A program made the translations under genes and the position numbers. The notes under the pieces were generated by a model. It saw only the letters and a program-made list of their open reading frames with translations, was not told the origin of the DNA and searched no databases. From Halobaculum sp. MBLA0143 (GTDB lineage: Archaea > Halobacteriota > Halobacteria > Halobacteriales > Haloferacaceae): a stretch of 64,000 bases of DNA. The stretch's first letter is position 1. Each line of letters begins with the position of its first letter. The stretch covers positions 1,116,001-1,180,000 of the forward strand of contig NZ_JBGKAC010000001.1 of the NCBI RefSeq assembly GCF_041361465.1, written 5' to 3'. Positions 1-7,699 of this stretch are shown piece by piece.

Positions 1-335
1 ACCGAGTCGGCCGGTCGGCGACGACAGGCGAAGCGGTCGTGACCGTCGTCGAGGCGGACGAGCGACTCTACGATCGTCTCGGCGATCGGTGGCACGGACG
101 ACGAGGGCCGCGGAGAGACTGTGACGGCCGCCCGCGACGGACTCGGTCACGCGTTCGCCGCCGCCGCCGCCCACCTGGCCGGCGACCGCGAACTAGAGCC
201 TGTGGCGCCGGTGGGCGACGCCACCGACGGCTCGCCGGCCGACCCAGACAGTCCAGCGGCGTGGCGAGGCCGTGAGCCGGGCGAGAGGTGGTCGAACCGC
301 ACGTTTATGCAGTTCGGACCGGGACGGGAGTGCGT
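1..335. other. No confident gene; possible end of a frameshifted ORF
   Basis: No intact gene ends here. The forward strand shows two short protein-like stretches in different frames. One, in the third frame up to about position 90, has an acidic pattern that includes VVEADERLYDRLG. The other, in the first frame from about 91, includes GETVTAARDGLGHAF and runs on past the start of the next gene. Together they look like the 3' end of an ORF broken by one indel, but composition bias alone could also give this. The last 35 bases hold the promoter of the kinase gene. Confidence 0.3.
304..309 (+). promoter_or_regulatory. TATA box of the histidine kinase gene
   Basis: The sequence TTTATG lies 27-32 nt upstream of the ATG at 336. 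This is the spacing expected for a leaderless haloarchaeal transcript and it supports the internal ATG over the longer reading frame that begins at 288. Confidence 0.55.
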
Positions 336-1391
336 ATGGCAGAATCCGGGTCCGGCACGGACGAGGGGCGCGTGCCGACCGACAGCCTCGACGACGCCGT
401 CGACCGGGAGTTCTTCCGTTCGCTCGTGGAGAACGGTTCCGACGCCATCGTGACCGTCGACGCGGACAGTCAGATCAGGTACGCCAACGACTCCGTCGAA
501 CGGATCTTCGGCTACGAGCCCGAGGAGCTGATCGGCGAGCCGCTGACGACGATCATGCCCGAGCGGTTCCGCGACAGCCACTTCGCGGCGATGGGGGCGT
601 ACCTCGACACCGGCGACCGGACGATAGACTGGAACGGGATCGAACTCCCGGCACGTCACCGCGACGGCCACGAGGTCCCCCTGTCGATCACGTTCGAGGA
701 ACACACCCACCACGGTGAGCAGTTGTTCTCCGGGATCATGCGGGACGTGTCCGAGCGGGTCGAACGCGAGCGGAAGCTGGAGCGGCAGAACGAGCGGTTA
801 GAACGGTTCGCCGGGATCGTCAGCCACGACCTCCGGAGCCCGCTACAAGAGGCACGGGCCGCCACCGTGATCGCTCGGAACGGCGACGAGTCCGCTCTCG
901 AGGAGTTAGACGACATCTACGACCGGATGGCGGAGCTGATCGACGACGTGTTGACGCTGGCGAAACAGGGCCGGACGGTCGGGGAGACGGAGTCGGTGTC
1001 GCTGTCGACGGTGGCGACGAGCGCCTGGCGGACGGCCGGCACCGAGACGGCGACACTGTCCGTCACGGACACGAGACTGGAGGCCGACCCCGAGCGACTC
1101 CGGACACTGTTGGAGAACCTGTTTCGCAACGCCGTCGAACACGGCGGCGAGACGGTGACGGTGACGGTGGAGCCGACGGCGGAGGGGTTCGCCGTGGCAG
1201 ACGACGGCACGGGCTTCGACGACCCGCCCGACGAGGCGTTGTTCGACTACGGCCACACGGCCTCGGAGGACGGCACTGGGTTCGGGCTCAGCATCGTCCG
1301 GGACGTAGCGGAGGCACACGGCTGGAGCGTTCGGGTGGAGTCGTCGGCAGCCGGCGGCGCGCGGGTCGTGATCGAAACGGAGGACCGATGA
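336..1391 (+). CDS. PAS domain sensor histidine kinase
   Basis: A soluble 351-residue two-component kinase. Residues about 25-140 form a PAS sensor domain. A short coiled linker leads to the HisKA dimerisation domain with the phospho-acceptor His164 in VSHDLRSPLQ. The HATPase_c domain follows, with the N box around Asn265 (LLENLFRNAVEH), the G1 box VADDGTGFDD and the G2 box DGTGFGLSI. No membrane segment or signal peptide is visible, so it should sense a cytoplasmic signal or bind a cofactor in the PAS domain. The ATG at 336 is preferred because of the TATA box at 304. The stop overlaps the next start by ATGA, so the kinase and the HalX regulator are translationally coupled and probably cognate partners. 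Confidence 0.93.
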   Translation: MAESGSGTDEGRVPTDSLDDAVDREFFRSLVENGSDAIVTVDADSQIRYANDSVERIFGYEPEELIGEPLTTIMPERFRDSHFAAMGAYLDTGDRTIDWNGIELPARHRDGHEVPLSITFEEHTHHGEQLFSGIMRDVSERVERERKLERQNERLERFAGIVSHDLRSPLQEARAATVIARNGDESALEELDDIYDRMAELIDDVLTLAKQGRTVGETESVSLSTVATSAWRTAGTETATLSVTDTRLEADPERLRTLLENLFRNAVEHGGETVTVTVEPTAEGFAVADDGTGFDDPPDEALFDYGHTASEDGTGFGLSIVRDVAEAHGWSVRVESSAAGGARVVIETEDR

Positions 1392-2044
1392 CTGACACCG
1401 ACACGGAGACTGACGGACGCACAGGCGACGAGCGACCGAGCGTGCTGGCGGTCGACGACCGAGAGCGGGTGGCCCGGTCGTTCGAGATCTGGCTCGGCGA
1501 CAGCTACGACGTGGCGACCGCGCTGGACGGAGAGACCGCCCTCGAACTGGTCGACGGGACGACGGACGTGGTCCTGTTGGACCGACACATGCCGGGGCTG
1601 TCCGGCGACGAGGTGTTGACCACGATCCGCGAGCGAGGGTTCGGCTGCCGGGTGGCGATGGTCACTGGAGTGAACCCGGACTTCGACATCCTGGAGATGC
1701 CGTTCGACGAGTACCTCCAGAAGCCGTTAGACGAGACGGAGCTCCGCGAGACGGTGGCACGGCTGGTGAGGCTCCGGGCGTTCGACGACGAGGTCGAGGA
1801 ACTGTACGCGCTGAGCCGCAAGCGGGCGACGCTGGAGGCGGCCAAGAGCTCCGCGACGCTCGAGGCCAACCCGGAGTACGTCGCTCTCTGCGAGCGCCAG
1901 ACGGAGTTGGCGGCAGAGTTGGACGACGCCGTGGCGGCCGCGGACACGGAGACGCTCGGGACGCTGCTCCCGGACGGATCGGAGCGTCCCGACGAGCGCC
2001 GAGACGACTCCGGTGGATCGGGCCCAGACGGGCTCTCGGGATAG
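1388..2044 (+). CDS. HalX-type response regulator
   Basis: A 218-residue receiver protein. The N-terminal receiver domain (about residues 17-125) has acidic Asp23/Asp24, phospho-acceptor Asp65 in VVLLDRHMPG and the conserved Lys112 in QKP. The following 60 or so residues form the HalX domain, a helical output module almost confined to haloarchaea whose mode of action is not established. The last 30 residues are a low-complexity acidic and Gly-rich tail. It overlaps the upstream kinase by 4 nt and its TAG overlaps the GTG of the next gene, so all three form one operon. It is a paralogue of the regulator at 34820-35386. Confidence 0.93.
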   Translation: MTDTDTETDGRTGDERPSVLAVDDRERVARSFEIWLGDSYDVATALDGETALELVDGTTDVVLLDRHMPGLSGDEVLTTIRERGFGCRVAMVTGVNPDFDILEMPFDEYLQKPLDETELRETVARLVRLRAFDDEVEELYALSRKRATLEAAKSSATLEANPEYVALCERQTELAAELDDAVAAADTETLGTLLPDGSERPDERRDDSGGSGPDGLSG

Positions 2045-3060
2045 TGTACGTCGGACCTGGGGACTCGGAGTTCACCTTCGAACTCCTGGTCTCGCGGTGG
2101 GCAGAACTCGACTGGCACCCGACGGGTGGCGACCGGCCGGTCCTGGTCGCCCGCCAGCTCGGGACGGACAGCCGACGGTGGGACACGGTCGTCGTGGAGG
2201 TCGATCCGGCGGCGTTCGCCCGCCGCCGACAGTTCGGCGACCGCGGGCTGGACCGGGACCTCCTGCGGGTGGTGGAACACGCGCCGGCAGAGTGGGCCTG
2301 GTACCGCGACGCTCTCCCGGACCCGGGGTTCCCCTGGCGGTACGTCCGAGCGGCGATCCACCGCGCCGCCGACCGCGGGCTCGTCGAGACCCGCGAGGGT
2401 GCCCGCGGTCGGGTGGAGTTCCGCCGCGTCCGGCCGTACCCCGACTGGGTGCGCCGGCTGATCGCAGTCGAGAACAAGCCGGATCTCGACGCTCGCGCCG
2501 CCGACGCCCTGTCGGGACAGCTCGAACACGACGTGTCGGTCGGACTGTTAGACGAGGTGTGGGTGGCGACGGACGACGCCGACGAGCGGGTCCTGTTGGA
2601 GGAGTTCCCCCACGAGGCCGGGGTGTTGTCGTGTGACTTCGGTGCGGGCGTGACCGGCGACGCCGTCTCGGCGGTGTGGCACCCGACGCGACTGGAGCCG
2701 GACGAGACGATCACCTCCGCCGACCGCGAGGAGTCGCCGGAGGCGCACCCCAGCTACCGGCTCGAGCTGGCGGAACGCGCCTACGACGCCGGCGTTCGGT
2801 CGTACGAGGAGACGACGCGTCCGGACTGTCGTGGGTTCGAACTCCGGCGGCACGGCCGCGCGCTCGTCCCGTACTGCACCGCGAAGGGCTGTCACCAGAC
2901 GGCGGCGGAGTGTTCCGGCTCCTGTGAGTCGTTCGCGCCTGAGCCGCCACAGTCACGAACCGGCGGGTGGCCGGTCGACGGCGGCCCGGGGAAGGCCGTC
3001 CGGCGACTGCTGGCGCGTCGCCGGAAGCGCGCCCGCGACCGGGCCGCCGACGGGGAGTGA
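2044..3060 (+). CDS. DUF5787-like protein with PD-(D/E)XK-like and Cys-rich parts
   Basis: A 338-residue haloarchaeal protein that I place tentatively in DUF5787. The N-terminal half contains a helix-turn-helix-like stretch near residues 70-125. At about residues 140-150 the segment IAVENKPDLD matches the E-x-K core of PD-(D/E)XK nucleases, followed by a strand with VWVATDDAD. The C-terminal part has five closely spaced cysteines (YC, KGC, EC, SGSC and one preceding) that could bind zinc or an iron-sulfur cluster, and then a very basic tail, which fits nucleic-acid binding. The GTG start overlaps the TAG of the response regulator. The nuclease reading is inferred from motif pattern only; the true function is unknown. 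Confidence 0.72.
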   Translation: MYVGPGDSEFTFELLVSRWAELDWHPTGGDRPVLVARQLGTDSRRWDTVVVEVDPAAFARRRQFGDRGLDRDLLRVVEHAPAEWAWYRDALPDPGFPWRYVRAAIHRAADRGLVETREGARGRVEFRRVRPYPDWVRRLIAVENKPDLDARAADALSGQLEHDVSVGLLDEVWVATDDADERVLLEEFPHEAGVLSCDFGAGVTGDAVSAVWHPTRLEPDETITSADREESPEAHPSYRLELAERAYDAGVRSYEETTRPDCRGFELRRHGRALVPYCTAKGCHQTAAECSGSCESFAPEPPQSRTGGWPVDGGPGKAVRRLLARRRKRARDRAADGE

Positions 3061-3079
3061 GACGGAACTGACGGGAGGC

Positions 3080-3580
3080 TCAGTCCGTGCTCTCGACTTC
3101 GACGGCGTCGCGTTCCACCGTCCGGCGGAACGTCGGCACGGTGCGGTAGATCACCTCGACGACGTTCTTCCGGCGCAGCGCCTGGAGTGCGCTCCGGACG
3201 TCTTCCGCCTCCGGGTCGACGTCGAACTCTGCGCGCACGTCCTGGAGCGTGGAGACGACGGACTGTGACCGTTCGTCGGGCCCGGCGAGCACGGCGAACA
3301 CCTGCGCCTGTCGCTCCGGCACCCTGATCCGGGTCGGGCCGTCGCCGTCTTCGTCACCCTCGACGCCCGGCTCCGCGCCCGTCAGCTCGGCCGCCTCCGG
3401 CGTCGCCCGGATCAGACTGTCGTCGTCGCGGTAGTAGTAGTCGCCCAGGTGGTCTTCGAGGTAGCTGTGGACCTCGCTGCCGGAGTCGAGCCCCCACTGT
3501 TCTTCTAGCTCGCCGTTTTTCGTCGGCTGGAGCCGGACCACGTCTGCCAGCCGTTCCGTCTCCTCGTCGGTGAGGCTCAC
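3080..3580 (-). CDS. DUF5797 family protein, probable winged-helix regulator
   Basis: A conserved haloarchaeal protein of about 166 residues. The N-terminal third (TDEETERLADVVRLQPTKN and what follows) looks like a helical DNA-binding module, then comes a conserved YYYRDD patch, an acidic linker rich in Asp and Gly, and a second alpha-helical module that resembles a winged helix (near SALQALRRKNVVEVIY). I chose the GTG at 3580 because family resemblance begins at VSLTDEET; the open frame continues upstream to 3835 but those residues are atypical and overlap the divergent ATPase gene. It ends 20 nt from the convergent stop of the preceding gene. The function is not established. Confidence 0.75.
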   Translation of the reverse strand: MSLTDEETERLADVVRLQPTKNGELEEQWGLDSGSEVHSYLEDHLGDYYYRDDDSLIRATPEAAELTGAEPGVEGDEDGDGPTRIRVPERQAQVFAVLAGPDERSQSVVSTLQDVRAEFDVDPEAEDVRSALQALRRKNVVEVIYRTVPTFRRTVERDAVEVESTD

Positions 3581-3703
3581 GAGCGTGGGGTTCGCGGGCC
3601 GGCAGTTGTGTGTTGTGGTCTGTGGTTCGTTGGGTGGGTGTGGGTGCGCGGTGGAGTCACCGAAGAAGTGAAATCCGTGACCGCGCGAGTGTGGGGTAAC
3701 TGA

Positions 3704-4903
3704 ATGACCCGCGTCACCGAACTCTCCGTCCGCGATTTCAAGGCCGTCGACGAGGCCGAAGTTCACCCCGGTGGTGTCAACCTGATCGTCGGACGGAACA
3801 ACGTGGGGAAGACTTCGCTGTTGGAGGCGTTGCACCTGGCGCTGGATCCGAGTTCGATCTCGCGGTTCGACGGGAATTTGGATAAGGTCGTGCGGGAGGG
3901 GGCCGAGGAAGCGACAGTTAATATAGAAGTCGGTGGTGATGTGGAAGTAGCGAATAGACCAGTAACTGTTGAACGCTACGACGAAGACGCGGCCTTTGAC
4001 CTGTTCAGGAGAGATCTTGAGGCAGAAGTTCGCAAGGTTCTAGACGAAATTAGCGATTATACTGCAGAGACTGCATCCATAGACAAACAAGAAGCAATAA
4101 AAAGTGCAAAAAACAGAAAACAATACAAAAGATTAAACAGACTTCTGTCTATCGTAAATGGGGATACATACCATTCCACTGAGTATATCAAGCTTATTAA
4201 AGAAACAGCAGTGAACAGAGACATCTTGGAAAGAACACTAAATAATGAGGAAAGCCTAAGCAACCCTATCGGGGTTAGCGGAGATTATATATACAACCTC
4301 GAAGGTACAAGATTTGAATTTGGCTGGTCAGAATCAGAAGAGTTGATGTCCACTCGTTTTGTGGTAAGCCCGGGAATTACAAACGACACCCCCGATCCGA
4401 ACACAGACGGTGCCGCTATCCGCCGCAGCCGAATCGAGGACTTCCTGATCGACAACGACATCGTCGACGGCTTGGTGGACTTCTCGTTCGGCAGACTCGT
4501 CTTCGAGGAGGGCGACGAGCGCGAGGAGGTCCCCTACGACTTCATGGGCTCGGGATTCAAGACGCTCGTCGGCATTCTCTGGGAACTGTACGACCAGGAC
4601 GCGGACACCGAAGTGATGCTGATCGAGGAGCCGGCGGTCCACATGCACCCCGGCTACGTGAACGAGTTCACACAGCAGTTGCTCCAGGTGGCCCGCCAGG
4701 AGGACGTGCAGTTGTTCCTCACGACCCACCGCGAGGACCTGATCGAGTCGTTCTTCGCCCCGCCGACAGAGCGAGAACACGGCGATTTCCTCCGCGAGGA
4801 GTTCCGGGTAATCCAGATGACGGATCTGCTGGCGAAGGAACTCGACTACGAGCAGGCCGAAGCGGAGTTAGAGGAGCTGAACACGGACTTACGGGGGATC
4901 TGA
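3704..4903 (+). CDS. OLD/PARIS-like AAA ATPase, candidate defence ATPase
   Basis: A 399-residue ABC/SMC-clade ATPase of the AAA_15/AAA_21 type found in OLD, Gabija and PARIS defence proteins. It has Walker A GRNNVGKTS at residues 30-38, an acidic Walker B VMLIEEP near 304-310, and the H-loop FLTTHRED near 338-345. The central part (about residues 65-225) is variable, Lys- and Asn-rich, and encoded by AT-rich DNA, whereas both ends have normal haloarchaeal GC. The gene has no Toprim domain of its own. A Toprim protein begins on the base after its stop codon, as in two-gene systems where an ATPase sensor controls a Toprim nuclease effector. Defence is inferred from this architecture. Confidence 0.85.
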   Translation: MTRVTELSVRDFKAVDEAEVHPGGVNLIVGRNNVGKTSLLEALHLALDPSSISRFDGNLDKVVREGAEEATVNIEVGGDVEVANRPVTVERYDEDAAFDLFRRDLEAEVRKVLDEISDYTAETASIDKQEAIKSAKNRKQYKRLNRLLSIVNGDTYHSTEYIKLIKETAVNRDILERTLNNEESLSNPIGVSGDYIYNLEGTRFEFGWSESEELMSTRFVVSPGITNDTPDPNTDGAAIRRSRIEDFLIDNDIVDGLVDFSFGRLVFEEGDEREEVPYDFMGSGFKTLVGILWELYDQDADTEVMLIEEPAVHMHPGYVNEFTQQLLQVARQEDVQLFLTTHREDLIESFFAPPTEREHGDFLREEFRVIQMTDLLAKELDYEQAEAELEELNTDLRGI

Positions 4904-5479
4904 ATGTCGTCGGTCGTCGTCATGACGGAGGGTCGTCACGACGTGGAGTTCCTGCGGGTGCTCCACCGTCGCGTGACGGACCGACGCGACTACGACACGT
5001 TCCTGGCAGACGAGACGGACGACACCCAGGAGAAGCGCATCCGGCAACACCGCGTCGACGACGCGACCCGGTGGCTGTACAAGGCCGAAGGCGGTCGGTC
5101 GCGGGTGCTGAAGAAGTTCCGCTCGAACGCGCTGCGGCTGGCGGCGGTCGAGCTCGTCCTCCTGGTCGACCTCGACGGCGAGGCGTACGGGACGTTCGAG
5201 GAACAGTTCAACGACACGCTCGACGAGCACTACGACGGCAAACTCCGGGTGACGAGCCGTGGCCGACGCGCGACCGACCACCTCCAAGCCCACGACTGTG
5301 GAGTGATCGTCGGCGGGACCGAGGAGTACCGGTTCGACCTGCTCGCCTTCCACGACGACCTAGAGACCGTCACCGGGGTCGAACGCGGTGAGGATCGGTC
5401 CACGTACCGCGAGAAGCTGGCACAGTACGTCGCCGACAACGAGGTAGTCCGAGAGACAGTCCGCGAGACAGTACTCTGA
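4904..5479 (+). CDS. Toprim-like effector paired with the ATPase
   Basis: A 191-residue protein whose ATG directly follows the TGA of the ATPase gene, so the two are co-translated. The N-terminus VVVMTEGRHDVEF has the Toprim Glu (Glu9) in an EGxxD context, and VELVLLVDLDG supplies the DxD pair (Asp89 and Asp91). These are the metal-binding residues of OLD-type and DUF4435-type Toprim nucleases. A later GGTEEYRFDLLAF segment may complete the fold. It is shorter than PARIS AriB or full OLD C-terminal regions. It could also be a DUF3226/DUF4276-like Toprim protein. Nuclease action, and control by the ATPase, are inferences from the motifs and the pairing. Confidence 0.78.
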   Translation: MSSVVVMTEGRHDVEFLRVLHRRVTDRRDYDTFLADETDDTQEKRIRQHRVDDATRWLYKAEGGRSRVLKKFRSNALRLAAVELVLLVDLDGEAYGTFEEQFNDTLDEHYDGKLRVTSRGRRATDHLQAHDCGVIVGGTEEYRFDLLAFHDDLETVTGVERGEDRSTYREKLAQYVADNEVVRETVRETVL

Positions 5480-5488
5480 TACGTACAG

Positions 5489-5496
5489 CTATATAC
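5489..5496 (+). promoter_or_regulatory. TATA box of the enoyl-CoA hydratase gene
   Basis: CTATATAC lies 24-31 nt before the GTG at 5520, so a leaderless transcript is expected. The gene is therefore transcribed separately from the ATPase-Toprim pair that ends at 5479. Confidence 0.65.
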
Positions 5497-5519
5497 GGCG
5501 CGGGACGGAACCTCCGACC

Positions 5520-6296
5520 GTGCCCGACACAGACACGGTCTCACTCGACACAGAAGACGACGTAGCCACGCTCACCGTCTCGCGGCCTGAACGACTGAAC
5601 GCGCTGAACGTCGAAGTGCTCGAAGGCCTCCAGACGGGAATCGCGGAGGCGGAGGCGGCCGACGCGCGCACAGTCGTTCTGCGCGGTGCCGGCGACGAGG
5701 CGTTCGTCGCCGGGGCGGATATCGGCTACATGCAGGACCTCACCACGCCGGAGGCGCAGGCGTACGCGGAGTTGGGTCACGACGTGGCGCGGTCACTGGA
5801 GACGTTCCCGGCGCCGGTCGTCGCGGCGGTGGACGGCTACGCCTTCGGCGGCGGCTGTGAGCTCGCGTTGGCGTGTGATCTCCGCGTGGCGAGCGAGGAC
5901 GCGGTGCTCGGTCAGACGGAGACGGATCTGGGAATCGTCCCGGGCTGGGGCGGGACACAGCGGCTCCCGCGGCTCGTCGGCGACGAGACGGCCAGACGGA
6001 TGATCTTCCTGGGCGAACGGCTGGACGCCGAGGCGGCCGCCGACGCCGACTTAGTCGGCGAGGTGGTCGCCGCCGAGGCGTTCGACGACCGGATCGACGA
6101 CCTCGCGGGCGAGCTGGCCGCTCGGCCGGGGTTCGCAGTCGCCGCCGCCAAGGAGGCCGTCAACGCCGCCCACGAGGAGCCGCTGACGGCGGGGCTGGCG
6201 ACGGAGCGACGGCTCTGGAGCGGACTGTTCGGGACCCACGACCAGCGCGAGGGGATGGCGGCGTTCCTGGAGAACCGCGAGCCGGAGTTCCAGTGA
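5520..6296 (+). CDS. Enoyl-CoA hydratase/isomerase (crotonase family)
   Basis: A 258-residue crotonase-fold enzyme that most likely hydrates 2-enoyl-CoA to 3-hydroxyacyl-CoA in fatty-acid or amino-acid degradation. The first oxyanion-hole segment is FVAGADIGYM near residues 62-71. The second contains GGGCELALACD. Both catalytic glutamates of true hydratases are present, Glu114 in GGGCEL and Glu134 in GQTETDLG, followed by the typical PGWGGTQRL. Length is normal for the family. The GTG start is supported by the TATA box at 5489. No other beta-oxidation gene lies beside it, so its pathway cannot be fixed from context. Confidence 0.95.
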   Translation: MPDTDTVSLDTEDDVATLTVSRPERLNALNVEVLEGLQTGIAEAEAADARTVVLRGAGDEAFVAGADIGYMQDLTTPEAQAYAELGHDVARSLETFPAPVVAAVDGYAFGGGCELALACDLRVASEDAVLGQTETDLGIVPGWGGTQRLPRLVGDETARRMIFLGERLDAEAAADADLVGEVVAAEAFDDRIDDLAGELAARPGFAVAAAKEAVNAAHEEPLTAGLATERRLWSGLFGTHDQREGMAAFLENREPEFQ

Positions 6297-6333
6297 GGCG
6301 GGCGGTTCGGACGGTCCGAGCGACTGGAGCGAG

Positions 6334-6990
6334 CTACCCCTCGTGTTCGACGGCGCCGAACACGGTCTCCAACCGCGGGCGTTCGTCGGCCGCCAGCGTC
6401 TGCGGGTAGGCGCCGGCCACGAGCACGAAGTCGCCGTCGTGTTTCACCCGGGTGACGTGGATCCGCAACACCACCTCGACCCCCTGGACGGTGGTCGTGC
6501 CGGAGAACACGCCGACGGTGGTCTCTCTCCCGAGGACGGTCGCCGAGCGGTTCTCCACGAACGACACGTCACGAATGCGGTTGCCGTCGATCCGGCCTTG
6601 GACGCGGTTGCGGGCCCGTTGGACGAGCTGTCGGTTGGACTGGTCCGCGATGGGGTTGAACTCCTGGCCGACGAGGGAGATGGACGGCGTCGTGAACACG
6701 GCTGCACCCGCCAGCGTGCGCTGCTGGCCGCCGATCTGGACGCTCCGAGTGTACGCCGTGACGTAGTTGGTCACCGTCACGTCGCGTTGTTGGCCGCCGG
6801 CGTCGACCGTCCGGTTGACCGTCAGCGTCTCCGGTCCGCCCGTGGACTCGTAGCCTGCCTCCGACACTGCGTCGTCCGCCACCGTCGCCGGCGCCGACTC
6901 GAAGCTGAACTCCTCCTGTGTCGCTGCACAGCCGGTCAGTAACAACATCGCCACTACGCCGACTGTCAGCACCGTCCGTCGAGCGAGCAT
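6334..6990 (-). CDS. Haloarchaeal lipoprotein, DUF6517-like
   Basis: A secreted protein of about 218 residues anchored by a lipid. The N-terminus has positive charges, a hydrophobic core and the lipobox LLLTGC, giving a mature protein that starts at the Cys. The mature part is beta-rich with repeated short strands, which suggests an extracellular beta-sandwich; I assign it tentatively to the haloarchaeal family DUF6517. The ATG at 6990 places the signal peptide at the N-terminus; the longer open frame reaching 7263 would put an Arg-rich stretch in front of it and overlap the next gene. No substrate or role is known. Confidence 0.8.
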   Translation of the reverse strand: MLARRTVLTVGVVAMLLLTGCAATQEEFSFESAPATVADDAVSEAGYESTGGPETLTVNRTVDAGGQQRDVTVTNYVTAYTRSVQIGGQQRTLAGAAVFTTPSISLVGQEFNPIADQSNRQLVQRARNRVQGRIDGNRIRDVSFVENRSATVLGRETTVGVFSGTTTVQGVEVVLRIHVTRVKHDGDFVLVAGAYPQTLAADERPRLETVFGAVEHEG

Positions 6991-7045
6991 AGCCACACAG
7001 ACGCGGCGACAGACAATAAGCTGTACCCTCGACCCGGCGCGGGGC

Positions 7046-7699
7046 TCACCCGCGCAGGAGGTGGACGACCTCGTCGGCCACCTCCGACTCGGCGGCGACG
7101 ATGTACCGGCGTCCGGGAGTGAGTGTCGTCTCCGGGCGGGCGATCTGGCCGCCGTCCTCGCCGGAGATGACGAGCGTGCCGGCGGGGAATCGAACGGCAG
7201 ACAGCGTCCGGCCGGCCGCGGGGGCGCCCTCTGCCACCTCGATCTCCATGATGTCGAGTTCACCGGTCACGTCGGCGAGCGTCTCGACGCCGCCCGCCAA
7301 CACCTCGTTCGCGGCCGCGCGGCCGCCGGACAGCTCCGGGAACACGACGGCGTCGACGAACTCCCCGTACCGCTCCTGACTCGGGCTGTCGATGCGTGCG
7401 ACCGTCCGAACCTCCGGGTTCATCTCGCGGGCGATCACGCAGACGGCGAGGTTGACGCCGCTGTCGCCCGTGAGGGCGGCGACGGCGTCGGCGTCGCCGA
7501 CCCCGGCCTGTTCCAACACGTCTGGGTCGCTGGCGTCACCCCGGATCACGGTGGCGACGTACTCGTCGGCGATCGCGTCACAACGGTCGCCGTCCGATTC
7601 GACGACGGTCAGGTCGTGGCCGTAGCCGCGGAGCCGTTGGACGGTCTCGAATCCGACCCGTCCGGCGCCGGCGACGACGACGTTCAGTTTTCCAGTCAT
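7046..7699 (-). CDS. TrkA-type NAD-binding regulator (RCK/KTN plus TrkA-C)
   Basis: A 217-residue cytosolic regulatory protein. The N-terminal Rossmann domain has the nucleotide-binding loop VAGAGRVGFETVQ, an acidic residue at the end of the second strand (VVESD) and the RGDASDPDVLEQAG segment typical of KTN/RCK domains that bind NAD(H) or nucleotides. The C-terminal 75 residues form a TrkA-C domain, a small ligand-binding module. Its ATG overlaps by one base the TGA of the upstream amino-acid permease gene, so it probably gates or senses for that permease. APC permeases with their own TrkA-like regulators are common in haloarchaea. Confidence 0.92.
   Translation of the reverse strand: MTGKLNVVVAGAGRVGFETVQRLRGYGHDLTVVESDGDRCDAIADEYVATVIRGDASDPDVLEQAGVGDADAVAALTGDSGVNLAVCVIAREMNPEVRTVARIDSPSQERYGEFVDAVVFPELSGGRAAANEVLAGGVETLADVTGELDIMEIEVAEGAPAAGRTLSAVRFPAGTLVISGEDGGQIARPETTLTPGRRYIVAAESEVADEVVHLLRG

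Noticed and set aside
2013-2636. 207-codon plus-strand frame overlapping the DUF5787-like gene
   Set aside because: Arg/Gly/Pro-rich shadow; the coupled GTG frame at 2044 is the credible gene.
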